Source: a candidate division TA06 bacterium B3_TA06 (GTDB lineage Bacteria; Hydrothermota; Tepidihabitantia; B3-TA06). Taken from it: a DNA stretch of 50,991 nt. The stretch spans positions 1-50,991 of the forward strand of contig NJBO01000015.1 of NCBI GenBank assembly GCA_005223075.1, written 5' to 3'. A program made the position numbers and the translations under genes. The notes under the pieces are model-generated. The model had not been told where the DNA came from and ran no database searches. It worked only from the letters and a program-made list of their open reading frames with translations. Below are positions 8,998-17,014 of the stretch, piece by piece (positions within the stretch are counted from its first letter, which is position 1; each line of letters begins with the position of its first letter).

Positions 8998-9750
8998 TTA
9001 CATCTTCACAAGCTTAACGCTTCGGCCGTTTTCTCTCTCTAAGAAATAGCTTCCTCTGGATAGAGTCGATAGCATCACTCGGTCTCCGGAGATTACACAA
9101 TTTTTAACAGTTCGACCAGTGATGTCTCTGACTTCTATACATCCGGGAACATTGATCGACGGTCCCGAAGTTATCAAGCTTGCCTGAATCGGATCGCCTC
9201 GTTCAGGTGGTCTTTCTGCTACGTGATTCTCTACAGTATCGGACAGTATGACCAATGCCTGGATGCGGGGGTGGTGGATTAGAGAGTAGAATTTGTCACC
9301 GCTGGACCAGAGCAATCGGTCATCATGGTAGGTATACATTTTCAGCTCGAACTCGTAATTACCCGGATCCAATGCAAAGATGTAGCTGCCGCTTATTTCA
9401 GGAGAGCCTACGGAAACAGGGACTTTCTCTTCATTCTTGGTTATCCAGGAGCAGCCGTATATGGCAGGGACCTCAATGGTCACCCAATCAGCATGTTCTT
9501 GATACCTATTATCAACGTAATCATACTGAATGAAGCCGCCGGTAGCAACAGTAACAAAGGCTTCTCGATCCAATGTAAAGGATATTGAAGCCATAGTCAG
9601 AGTATCGAACTCGGAGACCTGTAGTGTTGTATCTCCTTCCTCGTAATCCTCTATCAAGAACATCTCATTGGCGCGAAGAACGGTAGCGCCAAAGAACAGT
9701 ATCAGGATTACGATTGCAATCCCAATCCACTCTGCTTTAAAGCGTTTCAT
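8998..9750 (-). CDS. Secreted protein with C-terminal sorting/FlgD-like tail
   Basis: 250 residues from the ATG at 9750 (AAGGAGGAATC upstream). A signal peptide or anchor (about 8-30) precedes a beta-rich body of unknown fold. The last 60 residues (SINVPGCIEVRDITGRTVKNCVISGDRVMLSTLSRGSYFLERENGRSVKLVKM) follow the type A sorting-domain pattern: a VRDITGR-like strand, SRGSYFL, and a basic end. Probably surface-exposed; function unknown. It is the last gene of a short minus-strand set and is followed by a strong terminator. Confidence 0.65.
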   Translation of the reverse strand: MKRFKAEWIGIAIVILILFFGATVLRANEMFLIEDYEEGDTTLQVSEFDTLTMASISFTLDREAFVTVATGGFIQYDYVDNRYQEHADWVTIEVPAIYGCSWITKNEEKVPVSVGSPEISGSYIFALDPGNYEFELKMYTYHDDRLLWSSGDKFYSLIHHPRIQALVILSDTVENHVAERPPERGDPIQASLITSGPSINVPGCIEVRDITGRTVKNCVISGDRVMLSTLSRGSYFLERENGRSVKLVKM

Positions 9751-9784
9751 GATTCCTCCTTGTGTTTGATGATCTAGTAATATC

Positions 9785-10036
9785 TTACTTACCATTCCAT
9801 CGCCAAGCACCTACCGGTAATGACCAAGTTTCTGCTCCTATGATATTTGGCTTAATTAGTTCGAGATCCATAATAGGGGCTTCTGATATGAGGTAGGTTG
9901 CCTGAGCGATTCTGATTGTAGAGCTCTCAATCTTCGTGAGACGCTTGTTGATTGAGAACATCCCTATCACTCCTATGAGCACGAGCAATGCTAATGCACC
10001 AAGCAAAGCAGTGCGGATGATGTCCAGTGTTTTCAT
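9785..10036 (-). CDS. Small single-helix membrane protein, unrecognised
   Basis: 83 residues starting at 10036 after AGGAGGAATC. One hydrophobic helix at about 9-27 (TALLGALALLVLIGVIGMF), then a short amphipathic stretch and a tail of about 35 residues. No known family. It sits 8 bp after the next upstream gene, so the two are probably co-translated. Confidence 0.55.
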   Translation of the reverse strand: MKTLDIIRTALLGALALLVLIGVIGMFSINKRLTKIESSTIRIAQATYLISEAPIMDLELIKPNIIGAETWSLPVGAWRWNGK

Positions 10037-10044
10037 GATTCCTC

Positions 10045-10311
10045 CTATTCCGACTGTATGTCGTTGAAGATTTCTTCCACTTTGTCGCATAAGCCTCGTA
10101 TGGTTGCTATTCCTTGGAGTGCATGGATTTTGTCAGATTTTCTCAGCTCGCGTAATCTGTCCAAACTTTCGCTTGCTTCGCTAGCTTTGTGTCCATGAGT
10201 AATATTGTGTAATCCTGCCTCTGAGGCACCCAAGAATATAGCATGTTCATGTCCTTCCTTGGCTATCGCTAAAAACAAATTGACAGCCTTATGGTGATAA
10301 AAGCATTCCAT
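10045..10311 (-). CDS. Small helical cytosolic protein, unrecognised
   Basis: 88 residues, helical by composition and rich in His and Ala (YHHKAVNLFLAIAKEGHEHAIFLGASEAGLHN). It looks like a small helical bundle. A ribosome site (AAAGGAG) precedes the ATG. No family is recognised. It lies between two membrane or exported proteins in the same direction. Confidence 0.5.
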   Translation of the reverse strand: MECFYHHKAVNLFLAIAKEGHEHAIFLGASEAGLHNITHGHKASEASESLDRLRELRKSDKIHALQGIATIRGLCDKVEEIFNDIQSE

Positions 10312-10330
10312 GATTTCTCCTTTGTCTGGT

Positions 10331-11281
10331 CTATAACGTATCAGGCGATAATGACATTAGCACCCAATATGACGCTACTGTAACAATAATGATCCCGGCT
10401 CCCTTTAGCACTGTCCAAGGCGTGCACCTTAGCCGATCAAATAAGCTTTGATGTGGTGGAATCAACGTATCCGGTGCGCATCCCAAAACGTGAATGTAGT
10501 CTAATCTACCTGGCGGCCAAGGAGGATATAAGTAAAAGTGCTTTTCCTTACGATGAAGCCAAATATTGCCCTGATGCTGCACCCAATGTCCGCCGATGTT
10601 TGCCTCGCGTCCGTTTATCGTTGTCCATTCTCCGCCTTCTACCGACCACCAAAAGTTTGTATCCGGCTGCATAACAACGACAGAGCTGTCCTGTTTAACA
10701 AGATTAATCTCGCCATAGACCTTGACCGGTATCTTCACGTTAATCCTACTACGAGAGTAGTCAGAATAACCTAACATTTCCCTAATCGTTGATCGTTTCC
10801 TACGACGCCATGCTCCAAGTGTATCATGCCAAAATACTATGTCCCCATTAGACACGGTATCCAAAGAATTTGCCAAGCTAAATGCGCACACATTCACATA
10901 CTTGTATACCATGCTATCGGCCAAATCAGGATTTGCAAGCCTAGAAACTCCTTGCACAAGAGGAGCAATACGGTATATCCCCTTCCCATATATATTGTGT
11001 TCACTCCCCTGATACCAACCCATCAGGTCTATGTCCCAGACTTTTCCGTATTCGTCTACTCCCTTAAAAAGCGCTGTTGAATCTGGAAAGTCAGGATATA
11101 GTGCTTTCGTAAGAGGAATAGTAGCACCCCAGGCGAGACTAGAAGAACGTGCAGTTGTCAATGCAAGATCTCCCTTATACCAGACCTGATAACGACCTGA
11201 ACCAAAACCATAAATTGGAGACGTTGTAACCACCAACGCTATCCCTATCACTACCCCGATTATTGCAAGTGTCTTTTTCAT
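10331..11281 (-). CDS. Exported protein of unknown function with C-terminal helix
   Basis: 316 residues from the ATG at 11281, favoured by AAGGAGTAAATCG upstream; a longer frame from 11344 exists but lacks a good site. It has an N-terminal signal or anchor (MKKTLAIIGVVIGIALVVTTSP), a long beta-rich Trp/Tyr-containing body (FWWSVEGGEWTTINGREANIGGHW) and a C-terminal hydrophobic segment (GAGIIIVTVASYWVLMSL). No family recognised. The topology suggests an outer domain held by the membrane at both ends. Confidence 0.55.
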   Translation of the reverse strand: MKKTLAIIGVVIGIALVVTTSPIYGFGSGRYQVWYKGDLALTTARSSSLAWGATIPLTKALYPDFPDSTALFKGVDEYGKVWDIDLMGWYQGSEHNIYGKGIYRIAPLVQGVSRLANPDLADSMVYKYVNVCAFSLANSLDTVSNGDIVFWHDTLGAWRRRKRSTIREMLGYSDYSRSRINVKIPVKVYGEINLVKQDSSVVVMQPDTNFWWSVEGGEWTTINGREANIGGHWVQHQGNIWLHRKEKHFYLYPPWPPGRLDYIHVLGCAPDTLIPPHQSLFDRLRCTPWTVLKGAGIIIVTVASYWVLMSLSPDTL

Positions 11282-11409
11282 CGATTTACTCCTTCGCCCT
11301 TGTGGGCGGGTTAGGTTGCGAACCTCATTTATGTAATCAGCCATGGTCTTCCTCCAAGCATGGGGAATTACGGCTGATTTTAGGGATTTTTCCCTTCCCT
11401 CTCCCCCAC

Positions 11410-11928
11410 TTATAGTTCCCAGGTATAGACTGGTCCATAATCGTTTCTGAAGATTATTTTCTTGAGTCCTATACTCCGATCATAGGGAAAGACACTTCCA
11501 ACATTGTCCCACCAGGAGATAGTATTTCTTCCATACTGTTCGTCTATGGTCGGATCGGAAATAACGAGGATATCCTCATCATCGCCGAGCAGGGTCACCG
11601 TAGCATCATTCCATCCTCCTTCTCTCATACTTTTCTGCAAATTTTCGGCCTTCTCACGGCGGAGTTCCTTTCGAAAAGGATTGCCTCGGACTTGAATTAA
11701 CTCGACGATTTCTCCATATCGCTTGAGTTCTTTCCCTTCGTCAGGATATTTCAGTTCACCTGTCGGGAAAGACATTAGAGAGGTTGCTTCTTTAGACAGT
11801 TCCGTTAGTTCATCTAAGGTAGAAGCCGTTGCAATCTCTTCCTCGATCCTATCAAGCTCTTTCATGACTTTGGATTTACACCCAACGAGCAACAATAGAG
11901 CTATGATTGCGATAACGAACCGTTTCAT
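11410..11928 (-). CDS. Predicted lipoprotein, unknown function
   Basis: 172 residues. The signal MKRFVIAIIALLLLVGC is a clear lipobox with the acylated Cys at residue 17. A helical, acidic segment follows (ELDRIEEEIATASTLDELTELSKEA), then a mixed domain ending in YGPVYTWEL. No family recognised. A strong AGGAGG precedes the start. It heads the minus-strand run of exported proteins. Confidence 0.6.
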   Translation of the reverse strand: MKRFVIAIIALLLLVGCKSKVMKELDRIEEEIATASTLDELTELSKEATSLMSFPTGELKYPDEGKELKRYGEIVELIQVRGNPFRKELRREKAENLQKSMREGGWNDATVTLLGDDEDILVISDPTIDEQYGRNTISWWDNVGSVFPYDRSIGLKKIIFRNDYGPVYTWEL

Positions 11929-12102
11929 GGTTCCTCCTTGTTTAGGTTTTTACTATTCTTTGGAACCTCGGGGATATGGCTCAGAAACAACCATCCTATC
12001 CTCCTCATACATGGTTCACTCTTCATATTTACAGGATTCTACTACAAATATATAGCTTGTCAAGGGTTGTTCTTCAAATATGCGGTGGACATGTTCTGTG
12101 CC

Positions 12103-12120
12103 CTGGATTTAATCATCCAG
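12103..12120. promoter_or_regulatory. Inverted repeat abutting the XRE regulator start
   Basis: CTGGAT, six-base spacer, ATCCAG: perfect six-base arms ending on the base before the ATG at 12121. XRE-family regulators often bind such dyads at their own start, so it may be an autoregulatory operator. If translation begins at 12091 instead, this segment would be coding. Confidence 0.4.
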
Positions 12121-12459
12121 ATGAAGAAAAAGAACAAGCTACTTGTAGGGGTAGGTGATGCGATCAGGGCAAGGCGCAAGGCCCGAAACATGAACCAGGA
12201 AGAACTGGCGCACGCCTCGGGCCTCAACGTTAAATACCTGGGTGGCGTAGAACGTGGGGAGATTAATCTATCGCTGTTGAGTCTCCAGAAGGTAACCGAC
12301 GCTCTGGGGTGTGGGTTAACCGATATCCTGCCGAGAAGTAAAGAAGAAGGATCGAACAAGCTACTCTCCGAGTTGATCGTGTTCCTGGAAACTCAAGACG
12401 AACGGTTCTTGAGCATTGCTCTCCCTTTGCTCCATACATTGCGAGATTCAATCAAGTAG
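12121..12459 (+). CDS. XRE-family transcriptional regulator
   Basis: 112 residues from the ATG at 12121 (an in-frame ATG at 12091 is an alternative; neither has a strong ribosome site). The helix-turn-helix is typical: AIRARRKARNMNQEELAHASGLNVKYLGGVERGEINLSLLSLQKVTDALG, then a short C-terminal region with LLSELIVFLETQD. It should bind DNA as a dimer. It is the only plus-strand gene here and ends 2 bp before the end of the opposing small-gene array, so it is a plausible local regulator of that cluster. Confidence 0.85.
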   Translation: MKKKNKLLVGVGDAIRARRKARNMNQEELAHASGLNVKYLGGVERGEINLSLLSLQKVTDALGCGLTDILPRSKEEGSNKLLSELIVFLETQDERFLSIALPLLHTLRDSIK

Positions 12460-12461
12460 CA

Positions 12462-13529
12462 TCAATCAACACCCAACCCGAGAGTCGTAGAACTGTAGGC
12501 CGTTACGAGCCGGTTGTGATGGGCGCTGTGCCAGGTATCGAGCTTCACCATACTGTGCTCCCTGTCCCGGATCGATCCTTGCACATAGTAGGTATCGCCG
12601 ATTTTAACCATCTTCTGTGTCGTGTGATGGGGCTGGTGCTTGTCTTGCTCCTCACCGTAGAGAGTATGCCAGTTCTTCCGCTGCGTGCGTAAGCTCTGAA
12701 GCGGCCATTCCTGTTCTAGCTCCAGAGCCAATGACCACCACTTCTTACCTTTTTTGCAGAATCTCTCATCCAGTTCAAGGCAAAGAGCCTCATCCTCGAC
12801 AGGAACAAAGAAGAACTCGCCCTGTCTGAGGACGTTGGTCTTACCTCGAACGGGCAGTGGCTGAAGTGACTCGAAGCCCTGACCCATTGTCTTAACCTTG
12901 TGATCAACCAACTCGGCTGTGAAGTAACCGGTATGATCGGTTCCGCCAAGGAATAGTGAAGGCATGTCAGGATTGTGCGGCTTCATGAAGACCTCTTCCT
13001 GATCCCGGCCTAAGCGGTTCCAACGCTTGTTGAAGCTGGGACCGCGCATTAAGACTCCACCTACCAGGTGCCAGTATTTGGCAGAGATTTCACCATCGTC
13101 ATCCTTGCTTGTCCAATACATTCCTCCAGGAGGTAGATTCTTCTCGAAGGTCTCGAAGTCGTCGTGGCCTCGATAAGATGACCGGTAGTCGTCAGGGGAG
13201 AAGTCAATCACTTCGACCGAATGGGGATCAAGTCCGTGTCTATCCAGGATAGCGAACGACGTTCTGGGAAAGTGCTGTCCGGGAAACAGATCACGCAGAA
13301 CGCCGATAACCAAGCTCTGATGGCCTGAGGTGGTTGAAGAGTAACGGTCAGAGTTAAGAAGTATCTCTTGCGGTGTTCCCTTGTGTTGAGGTCTTCTCAC
13401 CGCCAGCCGGAAGTGCCTGCCGAACGAACACAGAGCATTGGTCTCGTCATCGAAAAAGATGCGTGAACCGTTCCTATACCGGTCTTCATACTTAAAGAAA
13501 GCTGTCACGACTTGCTCGTGAGTAGCCAT
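12462..13529 (-). CDS. Unrecognised 355-residue protein, last gene of the small-gene array
   Basis: The largest protein of the array. It begins MATHEQVVTAFFKYEDRYRNGSRIFFDDETNALCSFGRHFRLAVR, suggesting an alpha/beta protein. No signal peptide, membrane helix or family motif is seen. Tryptophans and charged residues are scattered evenly, as in a soluble cytosolic protein. Start supported by AAGGAG. The gene ends 2 bp from the convergent XRE gene. Such proteins are commonly found on plasmids and phages, but no function can be given. Confidence 0.6.
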   Translation of the reverse strand: MATHEQVVTAFFKYEDRYRNGSRIFFDDETNALCSFGRHFRLAVRRPQHKGTPQEILLNSDRYSSTTSGHQSLVIGVLRDLFPGQHFPRTSFAILDRHGLDPHSVEVIDFSPDDYRSSYRGHDDFETFEKNLPPGGMYWTSKDDDGEISAKYWHLVGGVLMRGPSFNKRWNRLGRDQEEVFMKPHNPDMPSLFLGGTDHTGYFTAELVDHKVKTMGQGFESLQPLPVRGKTNVLRQGEFFFVPVEDEALCLELDERFCKKGKKWWSLALELEQEWPLQSLRTQRKNWHTLYGEEQDKHQPHHTTQKMVKIGDTYYVQGSIRDREHSMVKLDTWHSAHHNRLVTAYSSTTLGLGVD

Positions 13530-13587
13530 AATGTCTCCTTGTTTTGTAGGGTTTTAATGTAAAAAGAAACTCCCTGCCCTCACCCGT

Positions 13588-14190
13588 TCAGACTTCTGCT
13601 CTTATCCGAGAGTTCTCCAACTCATTAATCAGGGCTAGGATCTCCTCATCTAACATAGCCTGTATCTCAGTTAGAGGAATCGCCCTGATTAGTGCTACAC
13701 CGTAGAAGATTGTGCCATCGTGGGTTCTATAGTGACCTTTGTTAGTGTATCGGCCGGGTGCGTTGGGATTAGTGTTGTAGCCCTTGTAGACTTCCAGGGT
13801 TTCATCATCCAGGTTGATCACATAAGCCCACTCGCAGAACAAAGAATCAGCCATGAATTCGTGGGAATCTATCATGAACCTCAGTCCTTGTTTCCAGGCA
13901 TCAGGATTTCCTTGAGTCTCTCTCAAGAGGCAGTAAAAGTCACTCGTGGACTGGCTGCTGACCTTGAGGTTTGTCCATCGCTTGCATTCCTCAATCTGCT
14001 CAGGGGTAGGTTTTGAGTGTTCATCGACCAGGATGAGGTCCTGGGCTATCCTCTTCATCTCCTCGACTGAGGTTGAGCGGATGAACTCTATCAAGTTCTT
14101 TCCAAGCCAGTCTGGATATGAATCAAAGTGGTTGTATGTGAGTTTGTCCTGGCCCCCGATACGGAGGCCGTATGCTCCTCTGATTCCCAT
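13588..14190 (-). CDS. Conserved-looking protein of unknown function
   Basis: 200 residues from the ATG at 14190 (AGGAG upstream). It begins MGIRGAYGLRIGGQDKLTYNHFDSYPDWLG and contains CEWAYVINLDDETLEVYKGYNT and GRYTNKGHYR. The pattern of a Tyr/Trp-rich strand, LEVYKG and a following GRY loop resembles a hypothetical family I associate with actinobacteria and phages, from memory only. Probably soluble. About 150 bp separate it from the next gene upstream, a break in the otherwise tight array. Confidence 0.6.
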   Translation of the reverse strand: MGIRGAYGLRIGGQDKLTYNHFDSYPDWLGKNLIEFIRSTSVEEMKRIAQDLILVDEHSKPTPEQIEECKRWTNLKVSSQSTSDFYCLLRETQGNPDAWKQGLRFMIDSHEFMADSLFCEWAYVINLDDETLEVYKGYNTNPNAPGRYTNKGHYRTHDGTIFYGVALIRAIPLTEIQAMLDEEILALINELENSRIRAEV

Positions 14191-14220
14191 CGAATTTTCT
14201 CCTTTCAAAGCAAATAATGC

Positions 14221-14248
14221 CTCCAGAATAGCCCTGGAGTCGTTTTTT
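14221..14248 (+). terminator. Plus-strand terminator-like hairpin in the gap before the 14190 gene
   Basis: CTCCAG, seven-base loop, CTGGAG, then TCG and six Ts. No plus-strand gene precedes it. Its tail (CGTTTTTTAAGCCTT) recurs after the metallopeptidase gene at 32538, so it may be a relic. Confidence 0.35.
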
Positions 14249-14323
14249 AAGCCTTTTTAAGGCCCGATTGTTCTTTGTAATACGTTTCTATGGCTAGATT
14301 TTGCAGGGGGAATAGGATTCTAA

Positions 14324-14340
14324 ATTCCAGCAGCTGGAAT
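14324..14340. repeat. 17-bp palindrome ATTCCAGC-A-GCTGGAAT
   Basis: Perfect eight-base arms around one central base, immediately after the stop of the 14341-14691 gene. The same palindrome on the other strand is at 32627-32642. It could be an operator, or part of a duplicated boundary sequence. Confidence 0.6.
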
Positions 14341-14691
14341 CTATTTGCCTTTGAGTTTCAGACGGCGTCCGACCGTATCCACTGTAATGTCACAGGCTAC
14401 AAGTAGTCGATTGAGGACATCGTAGTCTTCTTTACTGATAGGTTTAATTGAGTAGACCTCGACAAGGCGAACCATCTCGGAATCCCAGTAGGCTTCCTCG
14501 TCCCACCTGGGATCATCTGGGGTGCCATGCTTAGGGTCCTCTGAGATATCGCCCCAATAGAGAGGCAGGTAATCCTTGGCTACGTCTTGGGGATCAGTCT
14601 CGGGGTCGGCTATCTCTACCGTGTAGTGATCCAGATACTCCGCTTCACCGTCCCGGACGCGGTAGGTGATAAGGAAGTGGCGTTTATTCAT
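14341..14691 (-). CDS. Small protein with DpnD/PcfM-like N-terminal module
   Basis: 116 residues. The N-terminus (MNKRHFLITYRVRDG..DHYTVEIADPETDPQDVAKDYLPLYWG) is a two-strand plus helix module like that of the DpnD/PcfM-type small proteins; the rest is acidic and ends in VGRRLKLKGK. It is clearly related to the protein encoded at 15177-15524 (FLIT.R..DG, Y.V..AD, A.DY/AY L). It overlaps the next upstream gene by 8 bp. Confidence 0.55.
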   Translation of the reverse strand: MNKRHFLITYRVRDGEAEYLDHYTVEIADPETDPQDVAKDYLPLYWGDISEDPKHGTPDDPRWDEEAYWDSEMVRLVEVYSIKPISKEDYDVLNRLLVACDITVDTVGRRLKLKGK

Positions 14692-14986
14692 TGGGCACCT
14701 CAACCAACAATCCTTTTTCGTAGGTCTCGATATTGCCCCAATTTTTCTTTGGGACCTGCCAGACCCCGTCCTTACCGACACTGCGCTGGAGCTCAGGAAT
14801 GTGAACGGTCCCCCATTCGGCAAGCGCTGGCACGTTATAGAGCCGAGCGTAGCCGAAGCAGAGACCAGGGGTATTGTCCATGTCCTTCTCGGTGATGAAC
14901 CAGAGGTTGCCGTAGAAGTCTTCCCAGACCTCTATTACTGGGTCACCCTGGCCTTTCACCTTCCAGACGGTTTCTGTTGTTTTCAT
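14684..14986 (-). CDS. Small acidic protein, unrecognised
   Basis: 100 residues from the ATG at 14986 (AGGTGG upstream). Tryptophan-rich, with WKVKGQGDPVIEVWEDFYGNLWFITEKD at the N-terminus, suggesting a small beta sheet. No family recognised. It overlaps the following gene by 8 bp. Confidence 0.55.
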   Translation of the reverse strand: MKTTETVWKVKGQGDPVIEVWEDFYGNLWFITEKDMDNTPGLCFGYARLYNVPALAEWGTVHIPELQRSVGKDGVWQVPKKNWGNIETYEKGLLVEVPNE

Positions 14987-15000
14987 ATAACCACCTGGTT

Positions 15001-15174
15001 TTAATCTGATGCTTCGTAGAGGGCTATGCGACAAGGATCATTATTGTCATCCCTATCTGGACAATCGCCTTCTTCGCAGTCATAGTCCACAACGCGGATG
15101 ATCACGTCGCATTCTGGTGGGATAACCACACCCTGAATCACACCACCTCTCACATAGATATTTACAATTGCCAT
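15001..15174 (-). CDS. 57-residue acidic Cys-containing peptide
   Basis: Begins MAIVNIYVRGGVIQGVVIPP and ends CRIALYEASD. Four Cys lie in its second half (ECDV, YDCEEGDCPD, DPCRIA), which could bind a metal or form disulfides. A good ribosome site (GGAG) precedes it and it fills the gap between two array genes exactly, so I take it as real. The central Asp/Asn-rich loop resembles a calcium-binding type turn, which is only a resemblance. Confidence 0.6.
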   Translation of the reverse strand: MAIVNIYVRGGVIQGVVIPPECDVIIRVVDYDCEEGDCPDRDDNNDPCRIALYEASD

Positions 15175-15176
15175 GG

Positions 15177-15524
15177 TTACTCCTTTGATGTTTGAACTTT
15201 GAGGGTCTCAACAGCTCTCCGTGCATCCTCGGTAGCGTCCCAGGCCATATACTCGGTCAGCACCTTCGCGTGCTCTGCGGGTATCTCCTTGACGTCAAGT
15301 ATGGAATACAGCCGGTCACCGTAGGCTTCTTTGATGGTGTGAGTCTCTTCGTTTTTAATTGTCCATTCACCTGGATCGGCTCCCTGATAGTATCCGCATT
15401 GCAGATAAGCCCAGACGAGATCTTTTGCTTGGTCTGCTGAATCCGCGTTGACAACCGAGTATTCATCGTAATCGTGTGGGCCATCATGTATCCTTATCGT
15501 GATCAAGAACGCTTTCTGTGCCAT
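15177..15524 (-). CDS. Small protein with DpnD/PcfM-like module, paralogue of the 14341 gene
   Basis: 115 residues: MAQKAFLITIRIHDGPHDYDEYSVVNADSADQAKDLVWAYL followed by an acidic helix-rich part (YSILDVKEIPAEHAKVLTEYMAWDATEDARRAVETLK). The N-terminal strand-strand-(A.S.dqA)-helix pattern recurs in at least five other proteins of this array. Strong AGGAGG before the ATG. Confidence 0.57.
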   Translation of the reverse strand: MAQKAFLITIRIHDGPHDYDEYSVVNADSADQAKDLVWAYLQCGYYQGADPGEWTIKNEETHTIKEAYGDRLYSILDVKEIPAEHAKVLTEYMAWDATEDARRAVETLKVQTSKE

Positions 15525-15525
15525 G

Positions 15526-15870
15526 TCATCCTCCTGAATAGAGCTTTGCTGTCTCTTCGTCCATTGTTTCGATGTCGGTCACTTCGGCGTGAGCTACGTC
15601 AACCGTTTCTCCTTTGTAAGCACGGGCCTGGGCTGTTGCTTCATCAGGGGCTTGCACTACGTAGACTATCTTCATCTCTACGCAGTAAATGTGATCCTCA
15701 ACGTCGCCACGGATCTTGCCGTCGCATTCGGCGCACACGAAGTCTCCCTCTGGGAACTTCACGCCGTTTGTTTTCCTCGTCTCCACGTCGTTACAGTCGT
15801 GGACACGGTTTACGAATCTACCTGAACCAGGCGCTACGCTCCGTCCGCAGTGGTTGCAGATTTGACTCAT
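15526..15870 (-). CDS. Small protein with N-terminal zinc-finger-like cysteines and DpnD/PcfM-like end
   Basis: 114 residues from the ATG at 15870. Two CxxC pairs (ICNHCG near the start and FVCAECDG at about 45) could form a treble-clef or ribbon that binds zinc. The C-terminal half (EMKIVYVVQAPDEATAQARAYKG) has the same strand/A.deA/helix pattern as its neighbours, ending in acidic ETMDEETAKLY. Together this suggests a nucleic-acid or protein-binding adaptor. Function unknown. Confidence 0.55.
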   Translation of the reverse strand: MSQICNHCGRSVAPGSGRFVNRVHDCNDVETRKTNGVKFPEGDFVCAECDGKIRGDVEDHIYCVEMKIVYVVQAPDEATAQARAYKGETVDVAHAEVTDIETMDEETAKLYSGG

Positions 15871-15881
15871 GTCGTCCTCCT

Positions 15882-16076
15882 TTACAGGGCATAGTAGATG
15901 TCGAACTTCCAAGCTATCGGCCACACCTCGCCGGTATCTTCATTCTCCTCTTCGATAGGTTCGTAATACCAGGTGTCCGATTCGTCTTCGTTTGCCGTCA
16001 GCATGGCGAGCATTGCTTTGACGACCTTTTCGTCCTCTTCAAGGGGCACATCTTTTCTTCGATGCAGAGTGAACAT
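15882..16076 (-). CDS. 64-residue acidic protein, unrecognised
   Basis: MFTLHRRKDVPLEEDEKVVKAMLAML then DESDTWYYEPIEEENEDTGEVW. Very acidic, with an aromatic WYYEP patch. GGAAG ribosome site upstream. Its acidity and size recall DNA-mimic proteins, but there is no sequence family to name. Confidence 0.5.
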   Translation of the reverse strand: MFTLHRRKDVPLEEDEKVVKAMLAMLTANEDESDTWYYEPIEEENEDTGEVWPIAWKFDIYYAL

Positions 16077-16090
16077 GCTACTTCCTTTCG

Positions 16091-16537
16091 TTAAGAATAT
16101 GCAGCTATTACCGCCGCCCTGACCCGTTCCCAGTCACGCTCGGTATAGGGTTTTTCGTTATCGTGGCCCGCAATTCCCGGCAACGGAGTTACGTAAGCAT
16201 TCTTTATTGCGCCACAGGCATCACTGGTAAAGCTGACAGCTGGTGCCAACCCATACCAGGGATTCGCCCAGGGCACACCCAAGGATCCACCGGTCCTGAC
16301 ATCCTCTGCGAATAACTCTTCATCTGCCAGAAAACGCTCAAACTCTCCCTTGGTGAGCACTGCGAGCATCTTGCGGTGCTTGCCTTTAGACCAGATACCT
16401 CCAAGATAATCGTAGTCATAGCATTCATCGCCTTCGGTCTCAGTCCAAAGTTCGTCGCGTTCGTTGACCGGCGGAAGATGCCAGTTTATGTCTTCGTCTT
16501 CTGGAACGTCCACAGAATAAACCACACCGAACTTCAT
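16091..16537 (-). CDS. Unrecognised acidic protein
   Basis: 148 residues beginning MKFGVVYSVDVPEDEDINWHLPP. Acidic and rich in Tyr, Trp and Gly (YDYDYLGGIWSKGKHRKMLAVLTKGEFERFL), ending in ERDWERVRAAVIAAYS. The start codon overlaps the stop of the upstream gene as ATGA, so translation is coupled. No family recognised. Confidence 0.55.
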   Translation of the reverse strand: MKFGVVYSVDVPEDEDINWHLPPVNERDELWTETEGDECYDYDYLGGIWSKGKHRKMLAVLTKGEFERFLADEELFAEDVRTGGSLGVPWANPWYGLAPAVSFTSDACGAIKNAYVTPLPGIAGHDNEKPYTERDWERVRAAVIAAYS

Positions 16538-16719
16538 GGTGTCTCCTTTCGGCCCTGCTCGTCGGTTAAATCCAGGGGAATGACGGACCAGCCAACCCCC
16601 TCTTCTCCCAGTTTCATCAAATCACCAGGCCCGTATCTGTTTGCATCGTCCCGGCAATCTCCGTAGAATCCTTCAGGATGGTAACACCCGCAACACCCGC
16701 ATTCCTCAAAGATACGCAT
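16534..16719 (-). CDS. 61-residue Cys-rich protein
   Basis: Starts at 16719, where AGGAGG lies eight bases upstream. MRIFEECGCCGCYHPEGFYGDCRDDANRYG places five Cys in the first 23 residues, suggesting a small metal-binding knuckle. The rest is GDLMKLGEEGVGWSVIPLDLTD. Overlaps the next gene by four bases. Confidence 0.55.
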   Translation of the reverse strand: MRIFEECGCCGCYHPEGFYGDCRDDANRYGPGDLMKLGEEGVGWSVIPLDLTDEQGRKETP

Positions 16720-16733
16720 CGAGTCAACCTCCT

Positions 16734-17003
16734 TTAGCATCGTTCGGGGTATGCAAACAATGGGTTTGCAGGATCATTGCTCTTGCTGATCATTCGAGGA
16801 CAGAAGCATATCTCGTAGACAGTCTCCCCGTCTTTGAGCGCAGCTACAAAAGAGCAGGACTCGAAACAGTGAGCTTGAACGTCCTGGGGGTTGATGCCTG
16901 CGAGCTTCATTATGGTGACTGGGCACTCTCGTTTTTCTACCAGCGTCCATAACTGGGGGGAGATCCATTCGCGAGTTACGCCATCAAGAATAACGTCGCT
17001 CAT
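16734..17003 (-). CDS. Unrecognised 89-residue protein
   Basis: MSDVILDGVTREWISPQLWTLVEKRECPVTIMKLAGINPQDVQAHCFESCSF, with four to five Cys (HCFESC, EICFCP) that might bind metal. Ribosome site AAGGAG. It ends 14 bp before the next gene start. Function unknown. Confidence 0.5.
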   Translation of the reverse strand: MSDVILDGVTREWISPQLWTLVEKRECPVTIMKLAGINPQDVQAHCFESCSFVAALKDGETVYEICFCPRMISKSNDPANPLFAYPERC

Positions 17004-17014
17004 CTTACGTCTCC

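Noticed and set aside
7748-11344. Shared string GTTCGCAACCTAA in minus-strand leaders near 7755 and 11315
   Set aside because: Only 13 bases match exactly and the surroundings differ; too short to call a repeat family.
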